Source: Patescibacteria group bacterium (GTDB lineage Bacteria > Patescibacteriota > Saccharimonadia > Saccharimonadales > UBA4665). Taken from it: DNA of 64,000 bases. This document shows, in pieces, positions 44,813 through 53,582 of the stretch. The position numbers and the translations under genes are program-made. Where the stretch lies: the NCBI GenBank assembly GCA_030271625.1, contig JARXKN010000001.1, positions 62,001-126,000 on the forward strand. The letters are read 5' to 3'. The first letter of the stretch is position 1. Each line of letters begins with the position of its first letter. Below the pieces are notes generated by a model. It was not told the origin of the DNA and did not search any database. It saw only the letters and a program-made list of their open reading frames with translations.

Positions 44813-47455
44813 ATGAAATTACCAAAAACCTACGAGCCCAGTGAATACGAAGCCAACATCTACGCCTTATGGGAGCGCAGTGGGGCATTTACGGCTGACC
44901 CGACCAGCCACAAAGACCATTTTTCAATCAGCATGCCGCCGCCCAACGAGACCGGCACCTTGAGTCTGGGCCATGCGCTCTTCTTAACACTGCAAGACAT
45001 TATGGCCCGACATGCCCGTCAACAGGGCAAAGACGTGCTGTGGCTGCCCGGTACCGATCATGCAGCCTTACCGGTCAACGCCATCATTGAGCGCAAGCTG
45101 GTCGAAGAGGGAACTAATAAGCACGAAATTGGCCGGGATGCCTTTTTAGCCCGGACTCGGGAGTTTGTAGCTGATAGCCGTGGCACCATGTTGACCCAGA
45201 TGCGGGCTATGGGCGCCTCGGCCGACTGGACCCGCTTGCGGTACACGCTGGACGACGCCCTTAATCGCTGCGTCAATGAAACCTTTACCAAAATGTATTC
45301 CGACGGTCTCATTTACCGCGGTAACCGAATTGTTAACTGGGACCCTATTTTAGAGACCAATGTCTCTGATATAGAGGTTGAATACGTCGAAGAAAAAGCC
45401 AAGTTTTACACCTTCCAATACGGCCCATTCCAGATTGGCACCGCTCGGCCCGAAACCAAGTTCGGTGATAAGTATGTGGTCATGCACCCCGACGATGAGC
45501 GCTATGCCACGTATCAGCATGGTGACACGTTTGAAACGGAGTGGATAAACGGCCCCATAACCGCCACCATTATTAAAGACGATGCCGTTGACCCTAAGTT
45601 TGGTACTGGCGTGATGACAATAACTCCTTGGCACAGCCAAATTGATTTCGAAATTGCCGAGCGTCACGGATTAGATAAAGAACAAATCATCGATTTTCAC
45701 GGCAAGTTGCTACCGATTGCCGGCGAGTTTGAAGGCCTGACAATTACCGAGGCCCGCGAGCGAATCGTCCAGAAATTGGACCACAAGGGGCTGTTAGTTA
45801 AAACTGACGACCACTACCTTCACAGCATTGCGGTAAACGAGCGCGGTAAGGCCGTTATTGAGCCGCAGATTAGGCTGCAGTGGTTTGTTGATGTAAATAA
45901 GCCCGTCGTGAACTGGAAAGGGAAGCAGCGGAGTATTACCGAGGTCTTGCAGGCCGTGATTGCCGACAAAGACATCACGATTACTCCGCAGCGCTTCAAT
46001 AAAATCTACAGCCACTGGGTCGATAACTACCGAGACTGGTGTATTAGCCGCCAAATATGGTGGGGTCACCGGGTACCGGCCTGGTATCGCACCGACACCG
46101 ATGGTAAGCAAGAGACCTATGTTGGCGTTCAACCACCGACCGATCAATCTGACGGCTGGCACGACTGGGAGCAAGACCCGGATACCCTCGATACTTGGTT
46201 CAGCTCAGCCCTCTGGACCTGGAGCACGCTTATCGATCCAGCGATTGCTCAAGATTACTCGCTCAGCCTTGATGAACTGCTACAACTGAGCCCTGATTTT
46301 AAGGCTTACCACCCAACGACGGTCATGGAAACCGGCTGGGATATCTTGCCGTTTTGGGTAATTCGGATGATTTTAATGTCCACCTACGTCACGGGGCAAG
46401 TGCCCTTTAAGGACGTCTATCTCCACGGCATGGTCAAAGCCGCCGACGGCAAGAAGATGAGCAAAAGCCGACCCGAGTCTATCATTGACCCTCTCAAGAT
46501 AATTCCGCAGTATGGCACCGACGCCTTACGCATGGGCCTGATTATGGGTGTCAAACCGGGCAATGATCAAAACTGGTCCACCGGTAAAATCGAAGCCAAC
46601 CGTAACTTCTGCAATAAACTCTGGAATATCGCTCGTTTTATTGAAGCCACCCTAGGTGATGATTACACCCCCGAAAAGTTAGAAATTACCTCTGTTGCCG
46701 ATCACTGGATAATGCAAAAGTTACAACAGAATCAGCAGGCAATTCACGCCGATCTGGACCAGTACGCCTTCAGTGAAGCCTACGACAAACTCTACCACTT
46801 CATCTGGGATGATGTCGCTGACTGGTACATCGAGGCTAGTAAGGCCGCGCCAAACAAGCCGTTGCTAGCCTTTTTACTGGAAACAATGTTGTTGTTAGTA
46901 CATCCTTTTGCGCCATTTGTATCTGAAACTGTCTGGCAAACACTCGGTTGGGAAGGCGACAGCTTGTTGGCCACTAAGACCGTAGTCGCTATCCCTAAAG
47001 CCGCTGCGGCCAAGGCCGAAAGCTTCACCCAAATTCAGAATATCGTGACTGAAAGCCGCTTTATTCAGAACGCCCTCAAAGTCAGCGGCGTGACATTGTA
47101 TTATAATGGCGTCGATTTCTTGCGGGATAACGCTGCAATCATTAAGCGGCTGGCCCGACTACGCGATGTCACCGAGGTAACTGATGGTACTGGTTTGTAT
47201 CTAACCAGCACGAGCGCTAGCTGTTGGCTCGACATCGATCAGGCGACCGCCAAAGCCTACCTCGGCGAACTAGCCCAAAAGCAAACCCAGCAGAAAGCGG
47301 TCATCACCCAGTTAGAGCAGCGGCTAAGCAACACTAGTTACGTTAAAAATGCCCCGCACGCCGTAGTCACTCAAACCAAAGACCAACTAGCCGAAGCCCG
47401 ACAGTTGCTAGTAAGTTTAGAGCGAGAGTACGCTCGCTTCGATACCACTGCCTAG
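44813..47455 (+). CDS. valS: Valyl-tRNA synthetase
   Basis: ValRS charges tRNA-Val. The 880-residue class I enzyme has MPPPNETGTLSLGHAL (HIGH-equivalent LGHA), the WLPGTDHAAL segment, the editing domain (TARPETKFGDKYVVMHPDDERY), the DTWFSSALWTWS motif, the catalytic KKMSKSRPESIIDP, the anticodon-binding domain and a C-terminal coiled-coil arm (LAQKQTQQKAVITQLEQRL). Length is typical. An extended -10 (TGG-TATGAT) ends nine bases before the ATG. Confidence 0.96.
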   Translation: MKLPKTYEPSEYEANIYALWERSGAFTADPTSHKDHFSISMPPPNETGTLSLGHALFLTLQDIMARHARQQGKDVLWLPGTDHAALPVNAIIERKLVEEGTNKHEIGRDAFLARTREFVADSRGTMLTQMRAMGASADWTRLRYTLDDALNRCVNETFTKMYSDGLIYRGNRIVNWDPILETNVSDIEVEYVEEKAKFYTFQYGPFQIGTARPETKFGDKYVVMHPDDERYATYQHGDTFETEWINGPITATIIKDDAVDPKFGTGVMTITPWHSQIDFEIAERHGLDKEQIIDFHGKLLPIAGEFEGLTITEARERIVQKLDHKGLLVKTDDHYLHSIAVNERGKAVIEPQIRLQWFVDVNKPVVNWKGKQRSITEVLQAVIADKDITITPQRFNKIYSHWVDNYRDWCISRQIWWGHRVPAWYRTDTDGKQETYVGVQPPTDQSDGWHDWEQDPDTLDTWFSSALWTWSTLIDPAIAQDYSLSLDELLQLSPDFKAYHPTTVMETGWDILPFWVIRMILMSTYVTGQVPFKDVYLHGMVKAADGKKMSKSRPESIIDPLKIIPQYGTDALRMGLIMGVKPGNDQNWSTGKIEANRNFCNKLWNIARFIEATLGDDYTPEKLEITSVADHWIMQKLQQNQQAIHADLDQYAFSEAYDKLYHFIWDDVADWYIEASKAAPNKPLLAFLLETMLLLVHPFAPFVSETVWQTLGWEGDSLLATKTVVAIPKAAAAKAESFTQIQNIVTESRFIQNALKVSGVTLYYNGVDFLRDNAAIIKRLARLRDVTEVTDGTGLYLTSTSASCWLDIDQATAKAYLGELAQKQTQQKAVITQLEQRLSNTSYVKNAPHAVVTQTKDQLAEARQLLVSLEREYARFDTTA

Positions 47456-48309
47456 TTATTACTAGGTTCGAGGGCTTTACGAATTTCAACAACCGATTCT
47501 TCTGGCCGTCCGTAATCAAACCAAATAACGTGCCAGCCGCGGGCTTCAGCAGCTGTCAGGTTAGCTTTGGTGTCGTCAATAAAGAGTATTTCTGACGCCG
47601 GTACGCCAGCTCGCTCCTCGGCAACGGCGTAAATTGCCGCCTCTGGCTTAATCGTACCCAGCTCCGATGAGTCGATAGTGGCGTCATATTTAATAGCTGG
47701 CACTTTGTCGAGGGCTTTCAAACCGTCTAGTAAGCCGGGCATAATATTAGTTAGCAGCCCGATGCGGTAGTGTTCGGCGGTCCACTTCACCAGCTCGTGC
47801 ATTTCAGTGATTTTCTCGGCTGCAGCTAAGTAATAGTCCGCCCAGTCGATAGCTGGTATGCCGATTCTTTTCGCGAAAGCCGCGTTAAAATCATCGGTCG
47901 TAAACTCGCCTCGGCAAGCAGCGTCGTTATAGTGCCAAAAGGCAGTTTCGACGACGTCCGATGGTATATCGTATTTTTCGGCTATTTGTCCAAAGGCACG
48001 CTGATAGAAGCGGATAAGACAACCGTTGACGTCAAAATAGACAAAGCGAACACCGCTCTTAGTGGTTCTTAAATCACGGCGAGCTAGCGAGGCGGGCAGG
48101 GAAGCGTTGCCCATGAGGGCATCGAGGCTCATATTGAGCGCTGTGGCAATGGCTTGAATCGTAAAGATTGATGGCGACTTAATGGCGCCGCGTTCAATTT
48201 TAGTAAGCGTCGAAAAGCTTAAATTAGCGCGCTGACACAAAGCTTGCTGCGTTAAACCGGCCGCTTGACGCGCCGATTGCAACTGTTTTCCCAACCCACG
48301 CTCATCCAT
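47452..48309 (-). CDS. XRE-type HTH fused to HAD hydrolase domain
   Basis: The 285-residue protein joins two domains. Residues ~1-65 are a Cro/CI-type helix-turn-helix (LGKQLQSARQAAGLTQQALCQRANLSFSTLTKIERG). Residues ~82-285 are a HAD domain: motif I FDVNGCLIRF, motif II LLTNI, motif III TIKPEAAIY and motif IV LFIDDTKANLTAA. In motif I the +2 acid/base Asp is Asn, so phosphatase activity may be changed. It could be a metabolite-sensing repressor that uses the HAD fold as ligand domain. The start at 48309 follows an extended -10 (TGA-TACTAT) by six bases; an ATG two codons upstream also exists. Confidence 0.85.
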   Translation of the reverse strand: MDERGLGKQLQSARQAAGLTQQALCQRANLSFSTLTKIERGAIKSPSIFTIQAIATALNMSLDALMGNASLPASLARRDLRTTKSGVRFVYFDVNGCLIRFYQRAFGQIAEKYDIPSDVVETAFWHYNDAACRGEFTTDDFNAAFAKRIGIPAIDWADYYLAAAEKITEMHELVKWTAEHYRIGLLTNIMPGLLDGLKALDKVPAIKYDATIDSSELGTIKPEAAIYAVAEERAGVPASEILFIDDTKANLTAAEARGWHVIWFDYGRPEESVVEIRKALEPSNN

Positions 48310-48367
48310 AGCCATATAGTATCAATTTTTGGCTGTTTTTGGAATTAAAAATAGTACTAAACGGCTA

Positions 48368-48547
48368 TTATAAGTGAATAACCAGCGTCAAAAGCGTGAT
48401 AAAGACCAAGAAGACGATAACAAAACACACCCCGGTAACAGTCCAGACGTTTTTGGCATTACCGTAGCCGAGTCGCGGCCCGGCCTTGGAGTAGACAAAG
48501 GCAGCTGCGCCAGCGGCCATCATAAAGGAGATAATAAAAGGTGACAT
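48368..48547 (-). CDS. Small two-helix membrane protein, 59 aa
   Basis: The sequence encodes 59 residues starting MSPFIISFMMAAG and ending LLTLVIHL, with hydrophobic helices at about 3-20 and 35-57 separated by a basic, Gly-rich turn (KAGPRLGYGNAKN). The ATG lies 12 bases after the HIT-gene stop, suggesting co-transcription. Two clean membrane spans with a positive loop in a short frame argue for a real gene. No family is recognised. Confidence 0.65.
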   Translation of the reverse strand: MSPFIISFMMAAGAAAFVYSKAGPRLGYGNAKNVWTVTGVCFVIVFLVFITLLTLVIHL

Positions 48548-48559
48548 CTCTAAAGTGTA

Positions 48560-48949
48560 CTAAAAGGCTAACTTATTAGCCATAGCGCTTAAGCTGGCGT
48601 GGTCGGGCTCGTCATTAGCAGGTCGGGCGTCATAGTCAGCGACGGTCGAAAAGGGAATTAAATGAACATGCGCATGGGCCACATCAACGCCAACAATTTT
48701 TTCGCCAACGAAGGGAACTGCTAAAACGCTGCGTAGCCGCTGGGCAACTTTTTGGGTCGTCCCCATCAGGGCTGAGTACACTGTTGGATCTAAGTCCCAC
48801 ACAGACGCCGCCGCTGTTTTAGGAATTACTAGCGTGTGGCCCGGCTGCACTGGGTTAATGTCGAGGAAGGCCAGGGTAGTGTCATCCTCATACACCTTAT
48901 GGCAAGGAATTTCTCCGGCAATAATTTTACTAAATATCGTTTCGCTCAT
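48560..48949 (-). CDS. HIT-family nucleotide hydrolase
   Basis: The 129-residue protein is a histidine-triad hydrolase of the Hint type, acting on AMP-linked substrates such as adenosine phosphoramidates. It has IFSKIIAGEIPCHKVYEDDTTLAFLDI, PVQPGHTLVIPK and the catalytic triad HAHVHLIPF. TATACT at 48956-48961 ends six bases before the ATG, predicting a leaderless message. It is followed by the 59-aa membrane protein gene. Confidence 0.95.
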   Translation of the reverse strand: MSETIFSKIIAGEIPCHKVYEDDTTLAFLDINPVQPGHTLVIPKTAAASVWDLDPTVYSALMGTTQKVAQRLRSVLAVPFVGEKIVGVDVAHAHVHLIPFSTVADYDARPANDEPDHASLSAMANKLAF

Positions 48950-49065
48950 AGGGGCAGTATAAGCTAGGTGCTGTCTAACTGACTATAAAAAATTAACTAG
49001 ACCTTAAATAACGTAATTTTGTATGGGCTTATGCTTGGTGCTGACGGGCAGGGGAGTAATAGTGA

Positions 49066-51981
49066 GTGACGATGCGCTACTATTTCTCACGTTTAAACCG
49101 CTTCTGCCTTGGCCTGCTGTTACTATTACTCCTCATCGCAGGTAGTTTACGGGCCGCCGCCTTAGTGCCCGCACCAGTTGCGGGTCCAGCCTGGGATAAT
49201 CCGACTACCATGAGCCTGCGTAGCCTGGGAACTAGTGCGTCAACCGGCGAGGCGCATTTGGCTTTCGAAGACAACCTGGACTGCATTAAGTCCACCTATC
49301 GTTTAAACGGTAGCGACACTAAGCAAGCCGGTTGTTACGAACCGACTGCTTTTGGCGGCCTGGATGTCGAACATAACCTGGTTAGCTTTAACGATAACGA
49401 AGAGACCGCCGTTCCATTACTTGGTTATGGCCCGCACGATGTACTGCTAGCTTGGCCAGGAACCGCTTCAGCGCTGTCAATTACCCCCACCCCAACTGAC
49501 GGCGTCTACCTCAGTATTTATAAGGATATCCTGACGGCGACTACCGACCAGCGTAATCTGTTAGGGCAGGTGACCGCTAAACAAGTTAATCGGGCCGCCG
49601 ATGTTGCTTTACTCGATCCGGCCGGCCGAAAATTAATAGTCAATTTTAATAGCCTGGCTTTTTCGGATGGCGGTTCCTGGTTAGTGGCTGAGAGTTTAAG
49701 CGGCTTATTTTATAGAATTAATGTGGCTTCACTGACGGCCAAACCGTTTGCGCCTTCATACACCAACTTTGGAGCCGGCTATAACGAGTCACAAGTTGCT
49801 GTTAGTCCCGACGGTGATTACGTGGCGATTGCTAACACCGCTGCTCGTTCACTACGAGTCTATAATCTGGCGAATTGCCTATCAACGTCCTCAGATACTA
49901 CTATTTGTCCGTCGCACGATTACTGGCCGTTTATCGCTAGTAAAGCTAGCAGCTTCACCCATCCACTTCATCTGCGCTTTTTAAATGACGGGCTACTAGC
50001 CCTTACCGACATCTCAGCGACAAGTCAAACAACCTATGAACTGGCGCCGGTGAATAATAGTTTCGCCTTAATGGATTATCTTGCTTTAGGTGATTCCTAC
50101 ACTGCCGGGGAAGGGGCTTTTGCTTATAAGCAAGGTACTGATACGCCGACTAATCAGTGTCATAATTCGCTAAAGTCATATCCCTCACTGCTGACAACAG
50201 CTCTCTTTACGCAAGCCGGTGGTAAATCAATTGCTTGTTCGGGCGCTAGGATGGCTGATATAACTGGCGGGCCCGATTACAATGGCCAAGCCGACGACGG
50301 CCTAGCCTACGGCCAACGCACAAAAGATCAAATTACGCAGTTGCTTACCGACCTGACGCCGGGTACTTTGCCGCAGTCGGCGTTTGCCGGTCATTATCAG
50401 CCGGCAGCTATGACCGTTTCGGTAGGCGGTAACGACATTGGCTTCGGATCAATTCTCAAACTTTGTGTGGCGCCCCACGTAAATCCGCACGTTACCAACG
50501 CCAATGCCTGTTACAGCACTTACGAAGACCGGCTCGAGTTGGCCAATAGTATCGACGCCCAAGTGCCGCGCCTTGTTAAGATGCTCAAACAGCTAAAGCA
50601 AACCACGCCCGGCACTGTCATCTATCTCGTTGGCTATCCGCTCATCGCAGTTGATACCGGCAGTTGTGCGATTAACGTCCATCTCAACACTACCGAACTC
50701 GCCCTATCGATAGAGGTTATAAAAGAGTTAAATCATGCCTTAGCGCGGGCGGCGATTGCGACGGGCAGTAATTATGTGGATGTCGAAATGGCGCTGGCCG
50801 GGCATCGACTATGCGAAACCGATAGCAAGCTAGTAGCCGTTAATGGCGTAACGGCCGGCAATGACGGGGGATTTGCGGCTTCAATTTTTGGCCACTCCGT
50901 AACCGTCGATTTTCTTGGCAAAGAAAGTTATCACCCGACAGCTTATGGGCAGCAATTAATCGAAGAAGCCATTCTCCGACAAACGCATAATCTCCACGAC
51001 AAGCTGGCAGCACCGCTTGCGTCGGCTCCTGCCAGCACAGCAACTGCAAAAATATTAGACGCCCCTAAGTCCGGCAGACCAACGATACGTAAAGTTCCGA
51101 CTGTAATTACCAAGCATCAGTCTGCTAAACGTGGCGCCAGCCTACCCATTACCGTCAGCGGCCGCGCCCACGGACTGCGCGCCAATACTACCTACACCGT
51201 CAAGCTGAAGCAGGGTAGTGCCGTGACTAGTATTGGCACGATTTTGAGTGCGACCGACAGCGCCATCGCTGGCTCCGTAAATCTACCGTCAACAACTGTT
51301 CCCGGTACTTACGAACTTGATCTAGACGGCACCGATCAATTAGGCAGCCCAGTATCAATGATTGACGTGATTACAATTATCGACAGTGATACCGACTATG
51401 ACGGCGACACTACCCCCGATACGGTCGATGGCTGCCCAACTATAAAAAATAGCGGCATCGATAGTGATCACGATGGTATCGATGATGCCTGTGATGGCAT
51501 TATCGACGACAGCCCGCCCGACACTAGTTTATTGCCAGCAGTCGTTGTGGCGCCGGCACCAGCGGCCGGCGGGTCTACCGGTCTTGGGAATGCACCGCTC
51601 GTAGCCGCTACTGACGTCCTAGCCACCCTACAGCCAGCAACAGCTTCAGCGCCGTCGACCAGCCTGCAGGCCGGTATTAAGACTAAGCTACTATCAGTAT
51701 CATCTTCACCAGCACCCAAACCACTGCCGCTGCAGACCAGCAGCCCGGCCGGGGTTCTGGGCGCTACCGTTACAGCTAGGCCGCAATCACTGCAACCAGT
51801 AGCAGCCCGACTACGCCCCGCCGCAGCTACACCGAGGCCAGTGTTACCACGTTTACCCTGGTTCTGGCTGGTAGTAGCCTACGCGCTGGCTTTAGTTATT
51901 TTGACGCTAACAAAAAGAGCCCGGCATAGCCTGGGCTCTTCATGGCGGAGAAAGAGGGATTCGAACCCTCGGTACCCGTAA
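49066..51981 (+). CDS. Large secreted SGNH/GDSL hydrolase with C-terminal anchor
   Basis: This 971-residue surface protein starts with a signal sequence (basic, then LGLLLLLLLIAGSLRAAA). Residues ~40-335 look like a beta-propeller-type region (LVNFNSLAFSDGGSWLVAES, VAVSPDGDYVAIAN). An SGNH esterase domain follows: GDSYTAGEG near residue 344, SVGGNDIGFG and the catalytic YHPTAYGQ. After an Ig-like stretch comes a calcium-binding type-3-repeat-like segment (DSDTDYDGDTTPDTVDGCP), a Pro/Ala linker and a final membrane helix (FWLVVAYALALVILTL). The GTG start fits a GGGGAG site nine bases upstream. The last ~13 codons run antisense into tRNA-Ser. Confidence 0.88.
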   Translation: MTMRYYFSRLNRFCLGLLLLLLLIAGSLRAAALVPAPVAGPAWDNPTTMSLRSLGTSASTGEAHLAFEDNLDCIKSTYRLNGSDTKQAGCYEPTAFGGLDVEHNLVSFNDNEETAVPLLGYGPHDVLLAWPGTASALSITPTPTDGVYLSIYKDILTATTDQRNLLGQVTAKQVNRAADVALLDPAGRKLIVNFNSLAFSDGGSWLVAESLSGLFYRINVASLTAKPFAPSYTNFGAGYNESQVAVSPDGDYVAIANTAARSLRVYNLANCLSTSSDTTICPSHDYWPFIASKASSFTHPLHLRFLNDGLLALTDISATSQTTYELAPVNNSFALMDYLALGDSYTAGEGAFAYKQGTDTPTNQCHNSLKSYPSLLTTALFTQAGGKSIACSGARMADITGGPDYNGQADDGLAYGQRTKDQITQLLTDLTPGTLPQSAFAGHYQPAAMTVSVGGNDIGFGSILKLCVAPHVNPHVTNANACYSTYEDRLELANSIDAQVPRLVKMLKQLKQTTPGTVIYLVGYPLIAVDTGSCAINVHLNTTELALSIEVIKELNHALARAAIATGSNYVDVEMALAGHRLCETDSKLVAVNGVTAGNDGGFAASIFGHSVTVDFLGKESYHPTAYGQQLIEEAILRQTHNLHDKLAAPLASAPASTATAKILDAPKSGRPTIRKVPTVITKHQSAKRGASLPITVSGRAHGLRANTTYTVKLKQGSAVTSIGTILSATDSAIAGSVNLPSTTVPGTYELDLDGTDQLGSPVSMIDVITIIDSDTDYDGDTTPDTVDGCPTIKNSGIDSDHDGIDDACDGIIDDSPPDTSLLPAVVVAPAPAAGGSTGLGNAPLVAATDVLATLQPATASAPSTSLQAGIKTKLLSVSSSPAPKPLPLQTSSPAGVLGATVTARPQSLQPVAARLRPAAATPRPVLPRLPWFWLVVAYALALVILTLTKRARHSLGSSWRRKRDSNPRYP
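51912..51940 (-). terminator. Terminator for tRNA-Ser(CGA)
   Basis: Read leftward, AAGAGCCC and GGGCTCTT pair and are followed by five T residues. It lies directly after the tRNA-Ser 3' end and inside the coding sequence of the rightward SGNH gene. Confidence 0.85.
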
Positions 51982-52032
51982 GGGCACACTGCTTTTCGAG
52001 AGCAGCACCTTCAACCACTCGGTCATCTCTCC
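51943..52032 (-). tRNA. tRNA-Ser(CGA)
   Basis: This 90-base tRNA has an acceptor stem GGAGAGA/TCTCTCC-type pairing, a long variable arm typical of serine tRNAs, the T-loop GTTCGAATC and an encoded CCA. The anticodon loop CTCGAAA gives CGA, reading UCG codons. Confidence 0.95.
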
Positions 52033-52136
52033 AGATATCTCAACCATTTTACCAGACGCGGACTAACCCTAGCGTAAGTGTCGCTAATATGCTAGAATTA
52101 CCCCTGTTGCTTTTATAAAACTGCAGCATCCAGCGT

Positions 52137-52213
52137 GTACCCGTAGCTCAGCTGGATAGAGCGTCGGCTTGCGGAGCCGAAGGTCGTAGGTTCGAATCCT
52201 GTCGGGTACACCA
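52137..52213 (+). tRNA. tRNA-Arg(GCG)
   Basis: This 77-base tRNA has an acceptor stem GTACCCG/CGGGTAC, an AGCTGGATAGAGC D-arm, the anticodon stem TCGGC/GCCGA, the T-loop TTCGAAT and an encoded CCA. The loop TTGCGGA gives anticodon GCG, reading CGC and, by wobble, CGU. Most bacteria use ACG, edited to inosine, for this box. Confidence 0.95.
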
Positions 52214-52224
52214 TACTTGTCATC

Positions 52225-52252
52225 AAAGCTTTCTCACTGAGAAGGCTTTTTT
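52225..52252 (+). terminator. Terminator after tRNA-Arg
   Basis: AAAGCTTTCTC and GAGAAGGCTTT form a stem (one G-T wobble) with a 3-base loop, followed by a T run, 12 bases beyond the tRNA CCA. Confidence 0.8.
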
Positions 52253-52268
52253 ATATCCTGGTACTATC

Positions 52269-52652
52269 TTGACAGAAGAACAAGCTTATGCTAATCTTAT
52301 TAATGAAAGTTCTAAAACAAACACTATTATGCATGCCATCCAAATCATTTATCTCATAAGTTCGCTAGTGTCGGTTGTGGCCATGTGGCCCCAGATAAAG
52401 CAGTTATTTGTCACCAAACAATCTGACGAACTGAGCATACCTACCTGGTTGAGCTGGACGCTTTGTCAGGTTATATCGGTGGTGTATGCCTATTCAATTC
52501 ATGCACTGCCATACTTTATTGCCTGCGTATCATGGCTCGTTTTTTACTTACTAATGCTCACCATGATTCTGAAATACCGTCATACGACCAAACTGGCCGC
52601 TGAGTCAGTTGCCATTGAGCCTACTCCCAGTTATCAATTTGCTAAGCAGTAG
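52269..52652 (+). CDS. SemiSWEET-like PQ-loop membrane protein
   Basis: The C-terminal ~105 residues have three transmembrane helices and the PQ-loop signature (VVAMWPQIKQLFVTKQSDELSIPTWLSWTLCQ) of SemiSWEET sugar transporters, which work as dimers. A Tyr/Pro/Phe-rich second half follows the family pattern. The start is uncertain: a TTG at 52269 gives 127 residues, and an ATG at 52329 gives 107, the more usual SemiSWEET length. Neither has a strong ribosome-binding site. Sugar specificity is unknown. Confidence 0.85.
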   Translation: MTEEQAYANLINESSKTNTIMHAIQIIYLISSLVSVVAMWPQIKQLFVTKQSDELSIPTWLSWTLCQVISVVYAYSIHALPYFIACVSWLVFYLLMLTMILKYRHTTKLAAESVAIEPTPSYQFAKQ

Positions 52653-53447
52653 CTAGTAGTCAAAACAAGGGATCAATAATTGCTCTTCAGCCTGGACGCA
52701 AATACCGGATAAGCGCCGGTTAGCGGAGTCAAACAGAGCGGCGCAGGGCAGGTTATCTACCAAGACATACGTCACATCTGGGTTATCGTGCAGTAATTGC
52801 TGCACGACTTTTAGTTTTGGATCGTACCACTCAAATAAATTAATAGTGCCCTTAGCGGTCTCGGCCAGTAGCAGTGGATCAATAATACCCCGCATACTCC
52901 TTAAAAAGTCGCCTACCACAGCCGGCGAAGGCGACGAATCCATGAGCGGGTCTTGGCGGGTGACAACTTCAGAGCTATACATCAAGGTATCGTCTATGAA
53001 TGGTCGGGCCGGCGACAAGAAAGTCGGATTTTCAGCTTCCTCTTGCAAGCTGGCAATCGGGCGCAAGCTAAGCAGCCCAAACCGTAGGATTTCGGGATGC
53101 TTAGTCGCCAGTTCGACAATCAGGACCGGAAAGGCGGGCCGCAGTAACATGTGGATGTCGCTGGTTGCCTCGTCTTTCATTTCGGCAATTGTGCCGTCGA
53201 TATCAAATAAGCAAACTACTGGCCCGCTGGCTGTTTCCATCGTATCGGAAACCGATTCATACACCTTGGTAAAAAATGACTGCTCCTTGGCAAAGGCCTT
53301 GTCGTGCAGTTCCTCGAGTTTGGCTTGAGAGGTGAAAAGTTCCATGCCGGTTGCTAGCTGCGACCAGTAGTATTCGAATTCGACGTTAAAGCGGGGGGAG
53401 TCAAGATGATAACGCTGCTCTGGTGACGGCAACGGGCTCTGATTCAT
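52653..53447 (-). CDS. HAD-fold protein, 264 aa
   Basis: The protein shows HAD motif I in VVCLFDIDGTIAEM (DxDGT intact) at about residue 85, a possible motif II in LRFGLLSLRP, and YVLVDNLPCAALFD as a motif IV candidate with only one Asp. A helical segment of ~80 residues precedes the HAD core. It is probably a phosphatase or a HAD relative with changed chemistry. The start at 53447 is preferred over one 18 codons upstream that adds a hydrophobic stretch, because AAAGAG precedes it. Confidence 0.7.
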   Translation of the reverse strand: MNQSPLPSPEQRYHLDSPRFNVEFEYYWSQLATGMELFTSQAKLEELHDKAFAKEQSFFTKVYESVSDTMETASGPVVCLFDIDGTIAEMKDEATSDIHMLLRPAFPVLIVELATKHPEILRFGLLSLRPIASLQEEAENPTFLSPARPFIDDTLMYSSEVVTRQDPLMDSSPSPAVVGDFLRSMRGIIDPLLLAETAKGTINLFEWYDPKLKVVQQLLHDNPDVTYVLVDNLPCAALFDSANRRLSGICVQAEEQLLIPCFDY

Positions 53448-53582
53448 ACTCTTTACTCTATAGATGAATAAACATACCCACAAGTAAAAAATGCTTAGCA
53501 CAGTATGTCCATAAGATAACTCATGGCAGCAGTTTCGGTCGCCCGTTATGCTTATAACGTTAACTAATCAAGGAGGCACACT

